Assembly: GCA_035499555.1 (NCBI GenBank)
Contig: DATJYO010000055.1
Location: 62,001 to 126,000 of the forward strand
Direction of reading: 5' to 3'
Length of the DNA: 64,000 bases
Source of the DNA: Bog-159 sp035499555
Lineage (GTDB): Bacteria; Acidobacteriota; Terriglobia; Bryobacterales; Bryobacteraceae
A program made the position numbers and the translations under genes. This document shows positions 17,646 to 25,330 of this stretch, one piece after another; the first letter of the stretch is position 1, and each line of letters starts with the position of its first letter. The notes below the pieces were generated by a model that saw only the letters and a program-made list of their open reading frames with translations, did no database searches and was not told the DNA's origin.

Positions 17646-18294
17646 TCAGGCCGGCAGGCTGCTCACACACATTACCGGCGTATGATACAGGCAGGATTCC
17701 GCCGCCTCGTGCGCGTCCCGCCGCAGCGACTTCATCTTCAGCAACGCGCCGCCGGCAAGCGCTTTCCGCAACGGCACCTCCAACTCGCCGCGGAATAGAT
17801 TGCCAGCATCGAAGCCATGCTGGCCGCGTATCCATCGCCGCAATCGTCAGCGGGACCGCCAGCCGCCCGCCCTCCCGCAGCCGGTCCAGCCACAGCCCGT
17901 GCGGATGCGTGACGCCCGCGTTGATCAGCATCGCGTCGCACGTGCCGGGGTCGAACGTCGCCCCATCCGCATGCGCCACCGTCACGCGTCGGATAGCCGT
18001 CTCTGGCGCGCGCCGCCAGGTCCGCTTCCGCGCCAATCGCCACCACGCCGGTCGCCGCGCTTCAAACCCAGCGTGCCGATCCAGGTTGCCAGCGCGCTCG
18101 GCTGTCCGTTATGGATGTCCCGCGCCCTATCGAGAACCGCCTCTACGTTGTGATAGAGATGGCGCGGATCGGTAACCGTGCGGTAAGCCAGGCCCGCCAG
18201 GCCTAGGGCCCAGAAACATCTCGCGCGGCACGCGCGCGAAAGCCGCCACCAGCGCCGCCGACCCGATGTTGGCGGTATACTCGATCTCTTCGGC
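17646..18294 (-). pseudogene. Decayed protein-L-isoaspartate methyltransferase-like gene
   Basis: Reading the minus strand through all three frames reconstructs one ancestral protein in order. First comes EEIEYTANIGSAALVAAFARVPREMFLGP, then LAYRTVTDPRHLYHNVEAVLD...GQPSALATWIGTLGLKRGD, then VVAIGAEADLAARA. Next is VTVAHADGATFDPGTCDAMLINAGVTHPHGLWLDRLREGGRLAVPLT, and finally a C-terminus with MKSLRRDAHEAAESCLYH. These pieces match the PCMT-type SAM methyltransferase family. They are separated by at least four frame changes, all in the same sense. The glycine-rich SAM-binding motif I expected between GLKRGD and VVAIGA is missing, about 25 residues. Loss of motif I argues for a true pseudogene rather than base-calling error. 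Confidence 0.8.
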
Positions 18295-18335
18295 TTAGCA
18301 CCTTCGGTAGTCGTCCAGGGTCATGCCGCGTCCCC

Positions 18336-19352
18336 TCACAGCAGTCCGTGTTCGCGCGCGTACTGCAGGGCCTGAATGGCCGCGCCGCGCGCGCCGGCGG
18401 TATCGCCGTTGGGCATGATGTAAATCGGGATGTCGGCCTGTTCTTCGCGCTGCGGCGGCATGCCCGCGTAAATCTCGCGGATGAACCACTGCTGGAACTC
18501 CGGGCCGGTCTCGATGGCCCCGCCCCCCACCACCAGCGCGTCCGGATCGAAGGTGTTGATCATCTCGTCGAAGAAGATCCCCAGCGCGTGCGCCTGCACG
18601 CGAAAGATCTCTTTGCACATGGCGTCGCCGCGCTCGGCCATCCCGCGCACCAGCTTGGCCGCCTGGTGCCGATCCATCCTGTGCAGTTCGTTTTCCGGAA
18701 AGCGCGGCAGGAAATAAGGCAGGAACGACTTCTCGATGGCGGTGAGCGAGCACACCGATTCCAGGTCGCCGGTGCGCCCGCAGTTGCACTCCGGCCGCAG
18801 TCCTTCAATCCCGCGGATATTCTGGTACGGCAGCAGGACGTGGCCCAGCTCGCCGCCGAATCCTTTACGGCCCTTGATGTCGCGGCCTTCGATAATGATG
18901 CCTCCCCCCAGCCCCGTGCCGATCACCACCGTGATGGAGGTGGCCTGACTGCTGGCGCCGAACAGCGTGAAATGGCCCCACAGAGCGCCGGCATTGCCGT
19001 CGTTCAGATACGTGACCGGAATGCCCAGCCGTTTCTCGATTCCGCCGCGGATATCGAACCCCGACCAGTCGGCGTGCACGAAGTTGGTGGATCCCTTGGC
19101 GCTGAGCATCCCCGTGGCGCTGGCCGGCCCCGGCGTGTCCAGTCCGGCGGCCGCCACGTCCGCCACCCGCAGGCCCGCGAGTTTCGCGGCCACCTCCAGC
19201 CCCTCCACGATCTGCCGGAGACAGACGTCCGGCCCTTCCTTCGACCGCGCGGGATGCTCGCACAGCCCTTCGATCAGGAACTGCTCCTGCGGCGTAATCA
19301 GGGTATAGTTGATGGCGGTTCCGCCAAGGTCTACTCCGGCCACAACGCGCAC
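18336..19352 (-). CDS. ROK-family sugar kinase (glucokinase-like)
   Basis: A 338-residue ROK kinase. GTG 19352 is chosen because GAGGAG lies 6 nt upstream and the protein then opens directly with the ATP-binding strand MRVVAGVDLGGTAINY. A TTG at 19373 would add seven residues. Further motifs are AAGLDTPGP, NDGNAGALWGHF with the catalytic Asp region, VVIGTGLGGGIIIEG, GFGGELGHVLL with the zinc His, and VVGGGAIETG. The zinc motif is ECNCGRTGDLES, where the third Cys of the ROK signature CxCGxxGC is Asp. Zinc binding is therefore probably changed. Phosphorylation of glucose or a related hexose is the family expectation; specificity is not readable. Confidence 0.9.
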   Translation of the reverse strand: MRVVAGVDLGGTAINYTLITPQEQFLIEGLCEHPARSKEGPDVCLRQIVEGLEVAAKLAGLRVADVAAAGLDTPGPASATGMLSAKGSTNFVHADWSGFDIRGGIEKRLGIPVTYLNDGNAGALWGHFTLFGASSQATSITVVIGTGLGGGIIIEGRDIKGRKGFGGELGHVLLPYQNIRGIEGLRPECNCGRTGDLESVCSLTAIEKSFLPYFLPRFPENELHRMDRHQAAKLVRGMAERGDAMCKEIFRVQAHALGIFFDEMINTFDPDALVVGGGAIETGPEFQQWFIREIYAGMPPQREEQADIPIYIMPNGDTAGARGAAIQALQYAREHGLL

Positions 19353-19426
19353 TCTGTTCTCCTCGCTTTCCAAAATTCCCAGAATAGCAGGACCCGGCCG
19401 GCTCGCCCGGCCGGCCGGCCCTACGT

Positions 19427-19432
19427 TACAAT
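19427..19432 (+). promoter_or_regulatory. Candidate -10 hexamer TACAAT for a leaderless bacterioferritin mRNA
   Basis: TACAAT lies 6 nt before the ATG at 19439, and no Shine-Dalgarno is present. Transcription starting 6-7 nt after the hexamer would begin at or next to the start codon. No convincing -35 box is visible, so this is tentative. Confidence 0.4.
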
Positions 19433-19438
19433 TCCGTT

Positions 19439-19921
19439 ATGCGCGGACACGAACATATTCTCAAGCTGTTGAATGAAGTGCTGAAGGCGGAGCTGACCGC
19501 CATCAACCAATACTTCCTCCACGCCAAAATGTGCGAGAACTGGGGCTATCAGCGGCTGGCGGCGCTGGACCGGCAGGAGTCCATCGAGGAGATGCGCCAC
19601 GCCGACATCCTGATGCAGCGCATCCTGTTCCTCGAAGGCGTGCCCAATATGACGGAGCTGTTTCCCATCAAGGTGGGGCCGGATGTAAAAAGCCAGTTGG
19701 AGAACGATCTGGCGCTCGAGCTGGATGCCGTGCCGCGGCTCAACGAAGCCATCCGCATCGCGGCGGAATTGGGTGACAACGGCTCCCGCGAGTTGTTCAA
19801 ACAGATCCTGCTCGACGAAGAACATCACATCGACTACCTGGAAGGGCAGCTCCGCATCGTGGAAGAGATCGGCATCGAAAACTATCTCGCGCAACAGATC
19901 CACGCGGATGGTAAGTCGTGA
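19439..19921 (+). CDS. bfr: Bacterioferritin
   Basis: A 160-residue 24-mer iron-storage protein. The ferroxidase ligands fall at the canonical Bfr positions: Glu18, Glu51, His54, Glu94, Glu127 and His130. Met52, the axial haem ligand of E. coli Bfr, is also present (EEMRHADI). Length and the end (IENYLAQQIHAD) are standard. Expected activity is oxidation of Fe(II) with oxygen or peroxide and storage of the ferric mineral in the cytoplasm. The gene stands alone, divergent from the ROK kinase, with no ribosome-binding site upstream. A second ferritin-like gene is at 53495-53983. Confidence 0.97.
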   Translation: MRGHEHILKLLNEVLKAELTAINQYFLHAKMCENWGYQRLAALDRQESIEEMRHADILMQRILFLEGVPNMTELFPIKVGPDVKSQLENDLALELDAVPRLNEAIRIAAELGDNGSRELFKQILLDEEHHIDYLEGQLRIVEEIGIENYLAQQIHADGKS

Positions 19922-20045
19922 ATCGTTTGTTGTAAAATAGAAGATCACCGGGAGGTGAGTCTTCTCGAGTAGCAGACGCGCCTTATCGTTTTCCGATTCT
20001 TTCCCTCCGATTTTCGGGCAGGTCCCGCATGGCCTTTTTTCACTT

Positions 20046-20774
20046 TTGTTCCCCGATGAGTGCCACGTCTGCGATCGCCCTTTGTCCCGGTTTTCACGTG
20101 TTCCGGTTTGCCCGGAGTGTCTGGCGGAACCGGCCCCGCTGAACGCCGAGTTCTATTGCCTGAACTGCCGGACGCCTTTCCGCAACAGTTTTCCCTTGGA
20201 CTCCGAGGGCCGTTGCATGCTTTGCCGCAGCGGGCGGCGCGGCTTCGACGAGGCCTTCTGTTACGGCGCCTACGAAGGCACCCTGCGCAAACTGATCCAT
20301 CTCTTCAAATACCAGGGCATGCGCGGCCTGGCGCGGCCCCTCGGCGGCCTGCTGGCCGGCGCCGTCCCGCGCGACCGTCAGTTCGACGCGGTGGCGGCCG
20401 TACCGCTGCACTGGCGGCGGCGCTGGCAGCGCGGTTTCAATCAATCCGAACTGCTCGGCCGGGCGTTCGCGCGGCGCCGGGGCATTCCGGTCCTGTGCCT
20501 GCTGCGGCGCGGAACGGCCACGCGCGTACAGGCCGGACTGAGTAACGCCCAGCGGCGCGAAAATGTCGCCGGCGCTTTTGTGGCGCGCCGCCGTGTGCCC
20601 GGCATGCGGATTCTGTTAGTTGACGACGTGATGACGACGGGCGCCACCGTGGGCGCCTGCGCGCGCGCGCTCAAGAAGGCCGGGGCCCGTTCCGTCTCGG
20701 TTTTAACGCTGGCGCGCGTCGACCGGAGATTCCAAGATCAGGCGGATTTTGGCACGCGAAAGGGTCCTGTTTAA
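20046..20774 (+). CDS. comF: ComF-family phosphoribosyltransferase-like protein
   Basis: A 242-residue ComF/GntX-type protein. An N-terminal zinc finger (CHVCDRPL...VCPEC...CLNC...CMLC) is followed by a PRTase fold with AVPLHWRRRWQRGFNQSELLG, GLSNAQRRENVAGAF and the PRPP-binding loop ILLVDDVMTTGATVGAC. In naturally competent bacteria ComF helps uptake of single-stranded DNA. The frame as given can only start at TTG 20046, which has no Shine-Dalgarno. An ATG at 20029 with AGG upstream is one frame away, and would join it if the T6 run at 20035-20040 had seven T, giving MAFFSLLFPDEC. The stop TAA abuts the ATG of the HNH gene. Confidence 0.88.
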   Translation: MFPDECHVCDRPLSRFSRVPVCPECLAEPAPLNAEFYCLNCRTPFRNSFPLDSEGRCMLCRSGRRGFDEAFCYGAYEGTLRKLIHLFKYQGMRGLARPLGGLLAGAVPRDRQFDAVAAVPLHWRRRWQRGFNQSELLGRAFARRRGIPVLCLLRRGTATRVQAGLSNAQRRENVAGAFVARRRVPGMRILLVDDVMTTGATVGACARALKKAGARSVSVLTLARVDRRFQDQADFGTRKGPV

Positions 20775-21302
20775 ATGGCGAGTTTGAGCAGACTGCAAAA
20801 ACCGGTTCTGGTTCTGAATGCGAGTTACGAACCGATTAACGTGTGCGCGGCGCGGCGCGCTCTGGTGCTGGTGTTGAAGGGCGTGGCATCCGCCGAGGAA
20901 GAATCCACCCAGCACATCCACTCCACGCGCAGCACCATGCGCCTGCCCAGCGTGATTCGCCTGCTCGAATACCGGCGCATCCCGCACCAGACCCGGGCGC
21001 TCTCGCGCAAGAACATCCTGATGCGCGACCGCTACACCTGCCAGTACTGCCATCGCACCCTCCCTTCTTCCGAGCTGACGCTGGATCACGTGGTGCCGCG
21101 CTCGCGCGCCGGCGAGTCCAACTGGGAGAACCTGGTGGCCTGCTGCAATCCGTGCAACAACAAGAAAGGCAGCCGCACGCCGGAAGAGGCCGGCATGAGA
21201 CTCGCGCGCCAGCCCCGGCCTTTCAGCCTGCACACCAGCCGTCACCTGATGCGCATGCTGGGCAAGAGCGACGAGCAGTGGCGCAAGTATTTGTTCTACT
21301 GA
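20775..21302 (+). CDS. HNH endonuclease family protein
   Basis: A 175-residue protein with an HNH fold at about residues 85-135. RYTCQYCHR supplies the first zinc Cys pair, LTLDHVVPRSRAG the catalytic DH, and NLVACCNPCNNKKGSRTPEEAGM the N and second Cys pair. The N-terminal extension (VLVLNASYEPINVCAARRALVLVLKG) is typical of a widespread stand-alone HNH subfamily found next to housekeeping genes, not of restriction enzymes. It starts immediately after the comF stop (TAAATG), so the two are co-translated. A role in DNA processing is inferred from the fold only. Confidence 0.9.
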   Translation: MASLSRLQKPVLVLNASYEPINVCAARRALVLVLKGVASAEEESTQHIHSTRSTMRLPSVIRLLEYRRIPHQTRALSRKNILMRDRYTCQYCHRTLPSSELTLDHVVPRSRAGESNWENLVACCNPCNNKKGSRTPEEAGMRLARQPRPFSLHTSRHLMRMLGKSDEQWRKYLFY

Positions 21303-21306
21303 AGCC

Positions 21307-22191
21307 TCAGCCTTTCAAGTCCTGGAAAGCCTCTTCGATTTCGCGCTTGGCCTCCGCCGCGGGGACCGCGAGCGGCAGCCGCGGCGGGCCGCCATAGTAG
21401 CCGTTCAGGTCCATGGCATGCTTCAGGCCCGGAATCCCGTGCCTGGTGGTGACCAGCGTGGCCGCCCGCGCGATACGGTTCTGCCAGTCGCGCCCGGCCT
21501 CTTCTTCGCGGGTGCGGTAGGCTTCCCAAATGGCGATGCAGGCGTACGGCGCGGCGTTGGCGAAGGCCAGAATCGCGCCGGTAGCGCCCATCAGCAGCGA
21601 AGGCCATACCGTGGGCGCCGAGCCGACCGTCACCTGAAATCCGGCACGGCATTCGCGCAGCATCTGCATCACCTTCTCCATGTTGCCCGAGCTTTCCTTG
21701 ATGCCGATGATGTTGGGATGCTGCGATAGCTCCACCACCGCTGCCGCCGGAATATCCAGCGCGGTAGCCTGCGGAAAGTTGTAGATGATCACCGGAATCC
21801 GCGACTGGTCGGCCACCGCGCGATAGTACAGCAACTGCGCCTCCGGACGCGTCAGCAGGTTCTTGTAATAATGCGGCGTCTTCACCAGCGCCGCCCGGTA
21901 GCCCAGCTCGGCGGCGCGGTTGGTAAGGCAGACGGTCTCGCGCACGCTCTCGACGCCGGTGCCGGCGATCAGCAGCTTCTCCGGCGCCGCGTATTTGGCT
22001 ACCATCTCCCAAAGCTCGATCTTCTCTTCGGCGGTCAGCAGGACGCTCTCGCCGGTCGAGCCGGTGACCACGTATCCGGCCAGCGTTGTGCGGTTCCACT
22101 TCTCGATGTTGTGCTGCAACTTCGCGGGGTAGATGTTGCCCGCATGATCGAAAGGAGTCGTAATGGGCGGAAATATGCCTTGCAGTTTCAT
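21307..22191 (-). CDS. Dihydrodipicolinate synthase / N-acetylneuraminate lyase family aldolase
   Basis: A 294-residue class I aldolase of the DapA/NanA family. AGGA stands 5 nt before ATG 22191; longer frames lack family sequence. GSTGE at 44-48 binds the pyruvyl carboxylate. Tyr137 in IIYNFP and the Schiff-base Lys165 in GIKESSGN are present, and ALDIPAAAVVEL and SLLMGATGAI follow as usual. It could be the lysine-pathway DapA or a sugar-acid lyase or dehydratase. Proximity to an oxidoreductase and isomerase set, divergent from it, slightly favours carbohydrate catabolism, but this is inference. Confidence 0.88.
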   Translation of the reverse strand: MKLQGIFPPITTPFDHAGNIYPAKLQHNIEKWNRTTLAGYVVTGSTGESVLLTAEEKIELWEMVAKYAAPEKLLIAGTGVESVRETVCLTNRAAELGYRAALVKTPHYYKNLLTRPEAQLLYYRAVADQSRIPVIIYNFPQATALDIPAAAVVELSQHPNIIGIKESSGNMEKVMQMLRECRAGFQVTVGSAPTVWPSLLMGATGAILAFANAAPYACIAIWEAYRTREEEAGRDWQNRIARAATLVTTRHGIPGLKHAMDLNGYYGGPPRLPLAVPAAEAKREIEEAFQDLKG

Positions 22192-22253
22192 AAGTCCTGA
22201 AAATCCATGGTAGCGAATGCCGCCCTCCCTGGCATAATGATTAGCGAGCCGCG

Positions 22254-23063
22254 ATGTTCTCCCTGGAGATCGAAAGCCCGCCCGCGCAGCGCGACCTGCT
22301 GGTTGCCGAGCTGTGGGAAGCCGGCTCGGCCGGCATCGTGGAGAGCGAACTGGGGGTGCGCGCGTTCTTCGAGGACGCCGCCGACCGCGAGGCTTTGCGC
22401 GCACGCTTCGGCGCCGCCGGCTGGCGTCAGGAGGAACCGCGCGACTGGGTGGCGGAATCGCGCGCGAACTGGGAGCCAATGAGTGTGGGCTCGCGGTTTT
22501 TCCTGGTTCCCGCGTGGCGGGACGATCCCGCGCCGGACGGCCGCTTCCGCATCGTGGTGAACCCGGGAATGGCCTTCGGCACCGGCCGCCATGAGACCAC
22601 CCGGTTGTGCCTGGAGGCGCTGGAGCGATTCGTGCATCCGGGCGCCGCGATGCTGGATGTGGGCACCGGCGCCGGCATCCTTGCACAGGCCGGCGCGTTG
22701 CTCGGCGCCGCGCCGGTTTGGGCCTGCGACATCGACCCGGATGCCGTGGCCGTGGCGCGCGCCAATATCGGGCCGCGCCTGTTCATCGGTTCCGCGGATG
22801 CCATCCGCCGCGGCGTGGCGGACCTGGTCGCAGCCAACATCAGTCCGCAGGCGATCGTCCGGCTGGCGCCTGACCTCTTGGGCTGCCTGCGTCCCGAGGG
22901 CGTGGCGTTGCTCAGCGGCTTCGAACCGCACGACGTGGCGGAGATCGAGGCGGAGATCGCGCGGCACGGCGGCGTGGTTCGCGAAGTCCGGCAGAAAGGC
23001 GCGTGGGTGCTCCTGGTGGTTGGAGGTAAACTCGTGGGGAGAGTTTCCGATGTCCGCGAATGA
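22254..23063 (+). CDS. prmA: Ribosomal protein L11 methyltransferase
   Basis: A 269-residue SAM-dependent enzyme that trimethylates ribosomal protein L11. The PrmA signature VVNPGMAFGTGRHETTRLCLEAL precedes motif I MLDVGTGAGILAQAGA, then CDIDPDAVAVARANI, and the NPPF-position segment DLVAANI. The N-terminal L11-binding domain is compact, as usual in this phylum. The last 14 nt overlap the start of the oxidoreductase gene, so the two are translationally coupled even though their roles seem unrelated. Confidence 0.93.
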   Translation: MFSLEIESPPAQRDLLVAELWEAGSAGIVESELGVRAFFEDAADREALRARFGAAGWRQEEPRDWVAESRANWEPMSVGSRFFLVPAWRDDPAPDGRFRIVVNPGMAFGTGRHETTRLCLEALERFVHPGAAMLDVGTGAGILAQAGALLGAAPVWACDIDPDAVAVARANIGPRLFIGSADAIRRGVADLVAANISPQAIVRLAPDLLGCLRPEGVALLSGFEPHDVAEIEAEIARHGGVVREVRQKGAWVLLVVGGKLVGRVSDVRE

Positions 23064-24312
23064 CCGTATACAGCTTGGAGCGATCGGCCTGGGGGGCCGC
23101 GGCACCGCCGATGTGAACGAAGCGCTGGGCATCGGCGGCGTACAACTGGTGGCCGTCGCCGATCTTTACGCCGGCCGCCGCACCCGCGCGCGCGAGGTTT
23201 TCGGAAGGGATCTGTTCGTCACTGCGGACTATCGCGAGCTGCTGGCGCGCCAAGAAATCGACGCGGTCATGGTAGCCACCCCGGACCATTGGCACGCGCA
23301 GGCCTCCATCGACGCCATGAAGGCCGGCAAGGACGTGTATTGCGAGAAACCCATGGTGCACTCCGTCGCCGAGGGCCACGCCGTGATTGCGGCGCAGCAC
23401 GACACCGGCCGCATCCTGCAGGTCGGCAGCCAGCGCGTCAGCTCCATCATCTATCGGAAGGCCAAGGATCTGATCCGCGATGGCGCCATCGGCAAACTGA
23501 ACCTGATCGAGGCCTGGTGGGAGCGGCCCGTCGACTACGACGAGCTGGTGTTCCGCAATTCCATACCGCCCGACGCTTCGCCGTCCACCATCGACTGGGA
23601 GCGCTTCGTCGCCAACACCACCCGGCGTCCTTTCGACGCGCAGCGGTTCTTCTGGTGGCACAACTACCGCGATTACGGCACCGGGATTCCCGGCGATCTG
23701 TTCGTGCACCTGTTCTCGGGCGTGCATTTCGTGCTCGACTCCGTGGGTCCCGCGCGCGTCATGGCGACCGGCGGGACGCGCTTCTGGAACGACGGCCGCG
23801 AGATCCCGGACCTGATGCTGGCGCTGGCGGACTACGACGCGGGCCTGGCGCATCCGGCGTTCAACATGGTGCTGCGCGTGAACTTCGAGCAGGGTTCCGC
23901 GGAGACGTCCGGCTTTCGCTTCGTGGGCGATAAAGGGATTCTGTATATCCAGGACGATGGCGTGCGCCTGGCGCGGCACAATCGCCCGCCCGAGCCGGGA
24001 TACAACATCGAAACCTTCGCCGAGGCTACCCAGCAGGAATATCTGCGCGCCTACCGGCAGAAGTATCCCGCGCGGCCGGCTACGCCCGACAATATGCGGG
24101 TGACGCCCACGCAGGAGTTTCCGGCGCCGGAAGATTACAGCGATCACACCGCGCACGTGGCCAACTTCTTCGCCGCGGTGAGAAGCCGCCAGCCGGTGGT
24201 GGAGGACGCGGTGTTCGGTCTGCGCGCGGCGGGTCCGGCGCTGCTGGCCAACGCCAGCCATTTCGAACAGAAGATCTGCGGCTGGAATCCGCGGACCATG
24301 GAGCGGGCATGA
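23050..24312 (+). CDS. Gfo/Idh/MocA-family oxidoreductase
   Basis: A 420-residue NAD(P)-dependent oxidoreductase. The start ATG 23050 has GGGGAGAG upstream and lies inside the prmA end. The Rossmann motif is LGAIGLGGRGTADV, then VAVADLYAGRR, VMVATPDHWHAQ, and GKDVYCEKPM with the family EKP motif whose Lys is near the active site. The C-terminal alpha/beta domain includes GVHFVLD and GFRFVGDKGILYI. The enzyme likely oxidises or dehydrogenates a sugar or inositol derivative; secreted versions with Tat signals are frequent in this phylum but this copy has none. It overlaps the next gene by ATGA. Confidence 0.9.
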   Translation: MSANDRIQLGAIGLGGRGTADVNEALGIGGVQLVAVADLYAGRRTRAREVFGRDLFVTADYRELLARQEIDAVMVATPDHWHAQASIDAMKAGKDVYCEKPMVHSVAEGHAVIAAQHDTGRILQVGSQRVSSIIYRKAKDLIRDGAIGKLNLIEAWWERPVDYDELVFRNSIPPDASPSTIDWERFVANTTRRPFDAQRFFWWHNYRDYGTGIPGDLFVHLFSGVHFVLDSVGPARVMATGGTRFWNDGREIPDLMLALADYDAGLAHPAFNMVLRVNFEQGSAETSGFRFVGDKGILYIQDDGVRLARHNRPPEPGYNIETFAEATQQEYLRAYRQKYPARPATPDNMRVTPTQEFPAPEDYSDHTAHVANFFAAVRSRQPVVEDAVFGLRAAGPALLANASHFEQKICGWNPRTMERA

Positions 24313-25181
24313 GTACTTCGCAGATGAGCCGGCGCGAGCTGCTGTTGGCGGGTTCGGCGGCGGCGGTTGCCCTGGGCGGACCGTCACGCGCCGTGCGCTT
24401 CGGCGTCCGCTCGCCGTTACCCAAAGCCAGTCTGCGCGAGCGGGCCGCGCTGGTGCATCGTCTGGGCTATGACGGCATCGAACTGGGCCAGGAGTGGCTG
24501 GACCAGCCGCTGGAGGCTATCCAGGAACAACTCGCCGGAACCGGCGCGGCCGTCAGCGCCATCGTCGGATCGATCGGGCTGTTGGACACGGATCCCCGGA
24601 AGCGGGCCGAAGCGGTCGCATTGGACGGGCGGCGGCTGCAGATGGCCCAAGCCCTGCGCGCCGACTGTGTGATCGAGGTGCCGGTATTCGGACCGAATCG
24701 TTTTCAGGATCTGTCGCCGCTGATGACCGCGCGCGAGGTCGAGGAGAAGCTGCTGGTGGCAGGCCTGCGGCAGGTGGCGCCGGAAGCGTCCCGCACCGGC
24801 GTTACCCTGTTGCTCGAGCCCTGCAATCACAAAGAAACGCACTTCATGAACCGGCAAAGCCAGGCGGCCGAAACGATCGAGGCCGTGGGCGCGCCGGGAA
24901 TCCGCATCCTCAGCGACTTTTACCACATGCAGATCGAAGAGGCCGATATCGGCGAAACGCTCAGCCGCTACGGGAAGTATACGGCCTACGTGCACCTGGC
25001 CGACGGCCAGAAGCGCACCGAGCCGGGTTCGCTACCCTTCGACTACCGTCCGGGATTTCGCGCGTTGAAGCGGTGGGGCTATGCCGGCTGGCTCACGGTA
25101 GAATCCGGCGCCACCGACAACCCCGAAGCCGCCTTGGCCCGGGCCCTGGCCTATCTGAAGCGCCAGTGGGCCGAGGCTTAG
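24309..25181 (+). CDS. Sugar phosphate isomerase/epimerase-like TIM barrel, Tat-exported
   Basis: A 290-residue xylose-isomerase-like (AP_endonuc_2) TIM barrel. The N-terminus MSTSQMSRRELLLAGSAAAVALGG is a twin-arginine signal, so the folded protein is probably exported. Barrel features include GYDGIELG, LLLEPCNHKETHF with the metal-ligand Glu, ILSDFYHMQIEE, and YVHLADGQKR. The end GYAGWLTVESG carries the last Glu ligand. Start overlap ATGA with the preceding oxidoreductase argues for a functional pair that converts a keto-sugar or sugar acid. Substrate unknown. Confidence 0.87.
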   Translation: MSTSQMSRRELLLAGSAAAVALGGPSRAVRFGVRSPLPKASLRERAALVHRLGYDGIELGQEWLDQPLEAIQEQLAGTGAAVSAIVGSIGLLDTDPRKRAEAVALDGRRLQMAQALRADCVIEVPVFGPNRFQDLSPLMTAREVEEKLLVAGLRQVAPEASRTGVTLLLEPCNHKETHFMNRQSQAAETIEAVGAPGIRILSDFYHMQIEEADIGETLSRYGKYTAYVHLADGQKRTEPGSLPFDYRPGFRALKRWGYAGWLTVESGATDNPEAALARALAYLKRQWAEA

Positions 25182-25215
25182 CGCGGACGGCACCCGCCGC
25201 CCGCGCCTGACCGGT

Positions 25216-25314
25216 CTACATGCTGCTTTTGCGCTTGCGGCGGCGCGCCACCAGCAATACCAGCACCACGCCGGCAGCCAGCCACAGAGCGGCCTGATAC
25301 AAAGTGTTGCTCAT
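25216..25314 (-). CDS. 32-residue single-helix membrane microprotein at the end of the tad operon
   Basis: The minus strand reads MSNTLYQAALWLAAGVVLVLLVARRRKRKSSM. One membrane helix (about residues 7-22) is followed by a strongly basic tail that would stay in the cytoplasm by the positive-inside rule. AAAGGAGGG lies 7 nt before the ATG at 25314, one of the best ribosome-binding sites in the window. The gene begins 16 nt after the tadC stop. Strong translation signal plus operon position make it a credible small protein, perhaps an accessory of the Tad machine. I know no homologous family. Confidence 0.7.
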   Translation of the reverse strand: MSNTLYQAALWLAAGVVLVLLVARRRKRKSSM

Positions 25315-25330
25315 TGCCGTCCCTCCTTTC

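Noticed and set aside
17738..18175. Several overlapping short frames on both strands
   Set aside because: They are fragments or shadows of the methyltransferase pseudogene read in different frames, not separate genes.
19939..19970. Imperfect hairpin AAGATCACC/GGTGAGTCTT after bacterioferritin
   Set aside because: The stem is interrupted and no T-run follows, so I do not call it a terminator.
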